Source: Chrysomallon squamiferum
Lineage: Eukaryota > Mollusca > Gastropoda > Neomphalida > Peltospiridae
Direction of reading: 5' to 3'
Length of the DNA stretch: 64,000 nt
Assembly: GCA_012295275.1 (NCBI GenBank)
Contig: CM022667.1
Location: forward strand, 3,068,001 to 3,132,000
Below, in pieces: positions 59,677 through 64,000 of this stretch. Each line of letters opens with the position of its first letter. Position 1 is the stretch's first letter. Made by a program: the position numbers and the translations under genes. The notes under the pieces are model-generated. The model was not told the origin of the DNA. It did not search any database and saw nothing but the letters and a program-made list of their open reading frames with translations.

Positions 59677-62600
59677 AATTTAATAAATTTCTTTTACCAT
59701 AGAATATATTATATTGTATAAATATTGTTTTATAATGTAATAAATACTGTTTCTATTTTGTTTCTTTTTTTCTTACTTTTTTTTAGATTTCAAAATTCCA
59801 GATTCATTTTAACTTATACCAGAATCATTTTATTCAATTTACTTTCATTTCAAATGTAAAAATAACTAAAGTAACATTCCCTTTCCAGCTGTACCTATTT
59901 GCATATATTTGACCCTGACTACAAAAATGAGACAGGACACATTTACTACCAGACCCCGTGGGGACAAGTGTATCGTTCCGAGTCAAGCAAACTCTATGTG
60001 TTTGTCTGTTCCAACCACAGCTTAGTTGAAAACATTCAGCTGAAACTAAAAATTTCAGTTATAGGTAAGTTTGTTTTAGACTTGTTCAATAGTTCAGGTG
60101 AAACAGCTAGCTGTTTATACTTGGTTTCATCAGATTGTATAATGTGTCATTTGTAATGAGGAATTCTGCATACAATTACAGTAATGAATATTCTACATAG
60201 AATTATAGATCAGACTATCCTATATAGAATTATAGTAAGGAATATTCTACATAGCATTATGGTAATGCACATTCTGCATAGAATTGTACTAAGGAATATC
60301 CTGCATAGAATAACAGTAATGAATATTCTGCATAGAATTATAGTAAGGAATATTCTGAATAGAATTATGGTAAGGAATATCCTACATAGAATTATAGTAA
60401 GGACTCTCCTACATAGAACTATAGTAAGGAATATCCTACAGAGCATTATAGTAAGCAATATCCTGCATAGAATTAAAATAAGGAATATTCTACTTAGCAT
60501 TATGAAAAGGAATATTCTACATCGCATTAAATTAGGGAATATTCTACATAACATTATAATAAGGAATATTCTGTATAGCATTATAATGAGGAATATTCTG
60601 CATAGCATTAAAGTAAGGAATATTGTTCTTAGTTTACTGTGGTAGAACTGAAAGTTAATAAGTAATTTGTTACATCAAAAAATGGTAATAGTGTACAACC
60701 AAATTTCTTTCTTTCGTTCTTTCTTTATTTTATTTTTGTTCTTTCTTTCTGTCTTTCTTTCTTTCTTTCTGTCTTTCTTTCTTTATTTTTTTCTTTCTTT
60801 CTTTCTTTATTTGTTAAATTTAAATTATAATGTTTTTTAAATAATGTATTTAGAAAAGATAGAGGTTCACAGAGGATCATCATACGATTCCCCAGGAAAT
60901 CGCTACATCCATTCCCCCTTCTTCCCCCATCTGTACGCTGAAAACGATGACTTGTACATCTATGAGTGGCAAGGAGTCAATTCAAACGATTTTGTGCAAC
61001 TCATTTTTGACGACTGGCATTTGTCACCACAGACAGTGTTTTGGGTAGGATGTTGTTATTTTTATCTTTAGGCACGTCCCTTCAAAATACTAATACTGCT
61101 ACTATTACTACTACAACTATTACTACTACAACTATTACTGTTACAATCATTTGTACTATTACTACTACCTTTGATAGTACTGTTACTACTACTATACTGG
61201 TATTGCTATTACTAGTATTATTATTTCTCATACTACTATAGTTACAACTGCTTGTACTACTAATATTTCTACTATTACTACTAATATTACTACAACAATT
61301 ACTACTATGTGTACATTCATCATTCTAGTTAATACAGCTACTGTCACAACACCAAAAGAACATCTACAACAACAACAGCAACAAATACGTATACAAATAC
61401 TTACATCGTTAAACGAAATACTTCATTTCAGTTTGACTTACTCTGATATCACTAGAACATCAACAACTACAATCATTAAGATAGAAAAATACTTAAATTT
61501 TTCATTTCAGTTCGACTACTCCAATATCCTGGGACCAGTTTATGGCAGTAACTCTCGACCTGTTGTTTATTCAAAAGGAAATCGATTGCGAATGAAATTT
61601 CAGACTGGAGTTCCTACATCATCAGCTGTACGTCAGTACATGGGATTCAAAGCAACATACAAGTTTTACAATGGTAAGATTTGTAATCTACAGTCTTTCA
61701 GTAAAATAAATAAACAAATATATAAATAAATAATTAAATAACTGAGGATTTTTTTAAAATAAAGTTTTGTGATTTTTCAAATAACTGAATTTTTTAAAAT
61801 AAAGCATTGTGATTTTCAAATAACTCAATTTTTTAAAATAAAGTTTTGTGATTTTAAAAATAACTGAATATTTTTTATGTTTTATGAATACTGAGCATTT
61901 AAATCTGTTTAAAACAGAATTTTATTATTATTTTTATTTTTATTTTATGTAATTTTGACAAAAATTTAATTTTGTTTTTAGCTGATTTTTACAGACAGAA
62001 CATTGTCACTGGTAAGTAAGATATATATATATATATATATTTTTTTTTTATTGATTAAAAACATTATCAGTAAATTATCCTGTTTTATAATAGTTCGCTA
62101 AATTCTAGTAGAAAGACAAAATTAATTATATAAGAAAAAAAAAAGGTTTATGTGTATAAACACACATAGATACGAATGTTTTCTTTTGCAGTGTGAAGGA
62201 ATTAATTTTGTCCTTTCACTTCGTATTGTTCAAAATCTACAATTTATATAAATACATAAACAAATCATTCCTTCATGTCCTAAAAAATATATATATATAT
62301 ATAACTCAATTTAGGAAAAAGATATATAATTTTTTTTTATAATACTTTTTTAAAACAATGTGTTAAAATAAAAATAAAATTGGGGTGAACACTTCAAAAG
62401 GAATATCCCTGTTTAAAGTAATTTAAAATCTTTTTTTCAGATTGTGGTAAATATGAGTTATTAAAGAAAGGTGGCATCATACAGTTTGACCACAGCATCC
62501 CCTACAACAACGACTACTATGACTGTGTTTGGGTTGTGAAACGCCAGCCCCAGTACAACCACATTTATCTGAAAATTATCAGTTTCAAAATATCCAGAGG

Positions 62601-64000
62601 TATGGGTTGCACACTGTTCTCATGTTACACACCACAAAAACAAATTTCTTTGAAGATTTTAAAGTGTTCGATCAGTGATATTTAATAATCTTTGAATTAA
62701 GACATCTGTTAAATGACGTTAACAGTTATTTATTCCGTTGTTTATTCATTATTTATTTATTTATTTACTTAATTATTTATTTATTTATTTAGATTTTTAG
62801 TTATTTTTTAATTTAGTATTATATTCATTCATTCATTCATTTATCCAGTCATTTGTACATCAGTTCGGTTATCCTTGAAAGACTTTCCATCCATCCATCC
62901 ATCCATCCGTCTTTCCTTTAATCATCAAAGCATTTATACATGTGTGTGTATGTATCTGTGTATGTGAGAGTGTGTGTGTGTCTGTATGTGTGCATATGTG
63001 TGTGTGTGTGTGTATGGGTGTGGGTATAGGTGTGTGGGTGACTATGTATTTGTATAATACATATAAGATTGGTGTAGAATTGTTTTGTTATCTCAGGCTT
63101 CTTCCCAGGCCAGACAGATTACTGGGAAATTCGAGACGGACTCACCTCTTTGGGCACTCTTCTTGTTTCCCCGTCAGTGGACGACATACAGGTGGGAGAC
63201 AAGTACGTCTCCAGCACTGGTTTCTACATTCGAATACATTGTCACTACAGCCGAACAGATGACTTCAAACTGGCTTTCACGTCGTTTAATTACAGTACGT
63301 GTTGTTATTAAAATTGTCTTAAATACATATACCCATGTATGTGTGTGTGTGTGTATATATATATGCATGCATTCACAGACACACAGGGCATGCAGACATG
63401 CACACACACACACACACACACACACTTATTGACATGGACACACAAACCATGCACATATATGTATACATACATATGTTTCTGCATACATGACAGACACAAA
63501 GACACACAAACACATAAAATTCATACACACACACACACACACAACACACACATGCACAAACATATACAAACAGATAACATACACACTGTTTTTAAGTTAT
63601 TTAAAAAAATTTAACAATTTGGGTAACATTTTTTTAAATGATTAAAACATCACTTTTCTGTTCAAAAATATTATCCTTATAAGTGATTTACAATAACAAC
63701 AGTCAAGAGAGAGTTTATAACAGTTAAAAACTCATTTTAATAATAATTTCTAAACTGATAACAAATACATTTTTAATTTTGAATGATTTCAAGAATTATT
63801 TCGCTTCGCAATGACAACGACATGCATCTGTAACGTAATTTCGTCATGGTGTTGTTGTTGTAGCTGTAGCTATGTTTGTGTTTGTTTCAGAAAAGTGTAA
63901 TAGTGGACAGTACAGGTGTGACAACAACAGGTGCATTCCTTACATACTTCAGTGCGACGGCTACGACCACTGCGGAGATAATTCTGACGAGTCAGATAAT
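56541..64000 (+). CDS. Secreted or membrane CUB-CUB-LDLa protein, 5' part
   Basis: ATG at 56584. Coding exons: 56584-56617, 57021-57062, 58227-58473, 59889-60064, 60854-61044, 61511-61673, 61982-62011, 62441-62599, 63097-63294 and 63891-64000 (continues beyond the window). All junctions are GT-AG and in phase, about 450 aa so far. Residues 1-20 form a signal peptide ([15 protein letters not shown]...). Residues 30-166 are a Cys-rich region with eight cysteines that looks like a diverged CUB domain. A CUB domain follows at about 167-284 ([32 protein letters not shown]). A second CUB is at about 296-413 ([20 protein letters not shown]). An LDLa repeat starts at 416 ([30 protein letters not shown]). 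CUB pairs followed by LDLa occur in NETO-like and LRP-like receptors; orthology is not established. Sequence 56541-56583 is 5' UTR after an acceptor, so an upstream non-coding exon probably exists. Confidence 0.9.
57284..57632. repeat. (CA)n, (ATGT)n and (TG)n microsatellites in CUB-gene intron 2
   Basis: A CA run at 57284-57360, a GTAT tetranucleotide run at 57430-57498, and a TG run at 57541-57612 all lie in one intron (57063-58226). The CA and TG runs are complementary and could pair in the transcript. Confidence 0.95.
57936..57961. repeat. (TA)n microsatellite
   Basis: Uninterrupted TA run in intron 2 of the CUB gene. Confidence 0.85.
57990..58220. repeat. (TTTTAA)n hexanucleotide array abutting the exon 3 acceptor
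   Basis: About 230 bp of nearly pure 'ttttaa' units with occasional 'ttttta' or 'ttttat' variants, ending directly at the acceptor of exon 58227-58473. The tract therefore supplies the branch-point and pyrimidine-tract region. Confidence 0.95.
58474..59888. other. CUB-gene intron 3 with 89-bp tandem duplication and CA repeat
   Basis: 'attaaattatcacttatt' at 59222 recurs at 59311, each copy followed by a 'gcaacacagtaa' motif and a second 'aataaattatcacttattaatagta', giving an 89-bp two-copy duplication. A (CA)n run lies at 59624-59668. No coding exon is seen in this intron. Confidence 0.75.
60175..60635. repeat. 27-bp minisatellite in CUB-gene intron 4
   Basis: About 16-17 tandem copies of a unit such as 'aggaatattctacatagaa' plus 'ttatagta'. 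Because the period is a multiple of three, both strands stay open: a 153-codon frame on plus and 132 codons on minus, with a nine-residue repeat such as RNILHRIIV. It is flanked by the donor of exon 59889-60064 and the acceptor of 60854-61044, so it is intronic. Confidence 0.93.
60708..60815. repeat. (CTTT)n tetranucleotide repeat
   Basis: TTTC/TTTA tetranucleotide tract in intron 4 of the CUB gene, just upstream of the exon at 60854. Confidence 0.9.
61090..61320. repeat. (ACT)n triplet repeat in CUB-gene intron 5
   Basis: About 230 bp of interrupted ACT/ATT/ACA triplets beginning soon after the donor at 61045. Open frames rich in T, L or I through it are artefacts. Confidence 0.9.
61735..61880. 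repeat. ~45-bp three-copy tandem repeat in CUB-gene intron 6
   Basis: Three copies of 'aaataactgaattttttaaa' plus 'ataaagttttgtgattttt', with small variations. Confidence 0.85.
62745..63045. repeat. ATTT, ATTC, ATCC and TG simple repeats in CUB-gene intron 8
   Basis: Successive tetranucleotide runs (ttta, attc, atcc) followed by an interrupted TG run. All are inside the intron between 62599 and 63097. Confidence 0.9.
63335..63560. repeat. (TG)n and (CA)n microsatellites in CUB-gene intron 9
   Basis: A short TG run at about 63338-63353 is followed by several CA runs to 63560. Frames reading C/V or H/T through this are artefacts. Confidence 0.9.

Noticed and set aside
60184-60645. 153-codon open frame with a nine-residue repeat
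   Set aside because: It is a 27-bp minisatellite within an intron. The opposite strand is equally open, which shows it is a period effect.

Overview
This is a window of nuclear DNA from an animal. It is strongly AT-rich, its genes are split by short-to-moderate GT-AG introns (about 80 bp to 2 kb), and it is full of microsatellites and minisatellites. The proteins are clearly metazoan. Together with the compact gene spacing this suggests an invertebrate, probably a lophotrochozoan such as a mollusc, but nothing here proves the taxon. I see no bacterial, viral or organellar genes, no tRNA or rRNA gene and no CRISPR array.

Layout, left to right. (1) 287-3588, +: the last five coding exons of RNMT, the mRNA cap guanine-N7 methyltransferase; its 5' part lies outside the window. 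(2) 7035-17665, +: complete DNA topoisomerase I (TOP1), 19 coding exons, with a very large Ser/Lys/His-rich N-terminal exon and three single-base frame breaks. (3) 23705-25882, -: complete TRAPPC2L, 5 exons, 138 aa. (4) 25990-39438, +: complete SUPT16H (FACT subunit SPT16), 25 exons, 1035 aa. It shares a 107-bp divergent promoter with TRAPPC2L. (5) 41189-44695, +: a second copy of the last six SUPT16H exons, made by a tandem duplication of about 5.3 kb. Its splice sites are intact but exon 23' carries a stop. (6) 45936-50122, -: complete Aurora kinase, B-type, 7 exons, 317 aa. (7) 53581-55599, -: four phase-compatible exons of a gene I do not recognise, with one in-frame stop. (8) 56584-64000, +: the 5' ten coding exons of a secreted or membrane protein with a signal peptide, a Cys-rich CUB-like region, two CUB domains and an LDLa repeat, running off the window.

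Four of the genes (RNMT, TOP1, SUPT16H, AURKB) act in nuclear transcription, chromatin or mitosis. They are separate housekeeping units and I see no evidence of an operon or a joint system. The unusual biology here is structural. The 3' exons of SUPT16H are duplicated. A minisatellite of about 41 bp in SUPT16H intron 7 is built from the exon-7/intron-7 boundary, so it repeats a 5' splice site. Several introns contain local two-copy tandem duplications. TOP1 carries paired compensating frame breaks.

Coordinates of exons were derived by reading splice consensus, phase and protein similarity by eye. UTR ends, transcription starts and poly(A) sites are inferred only.
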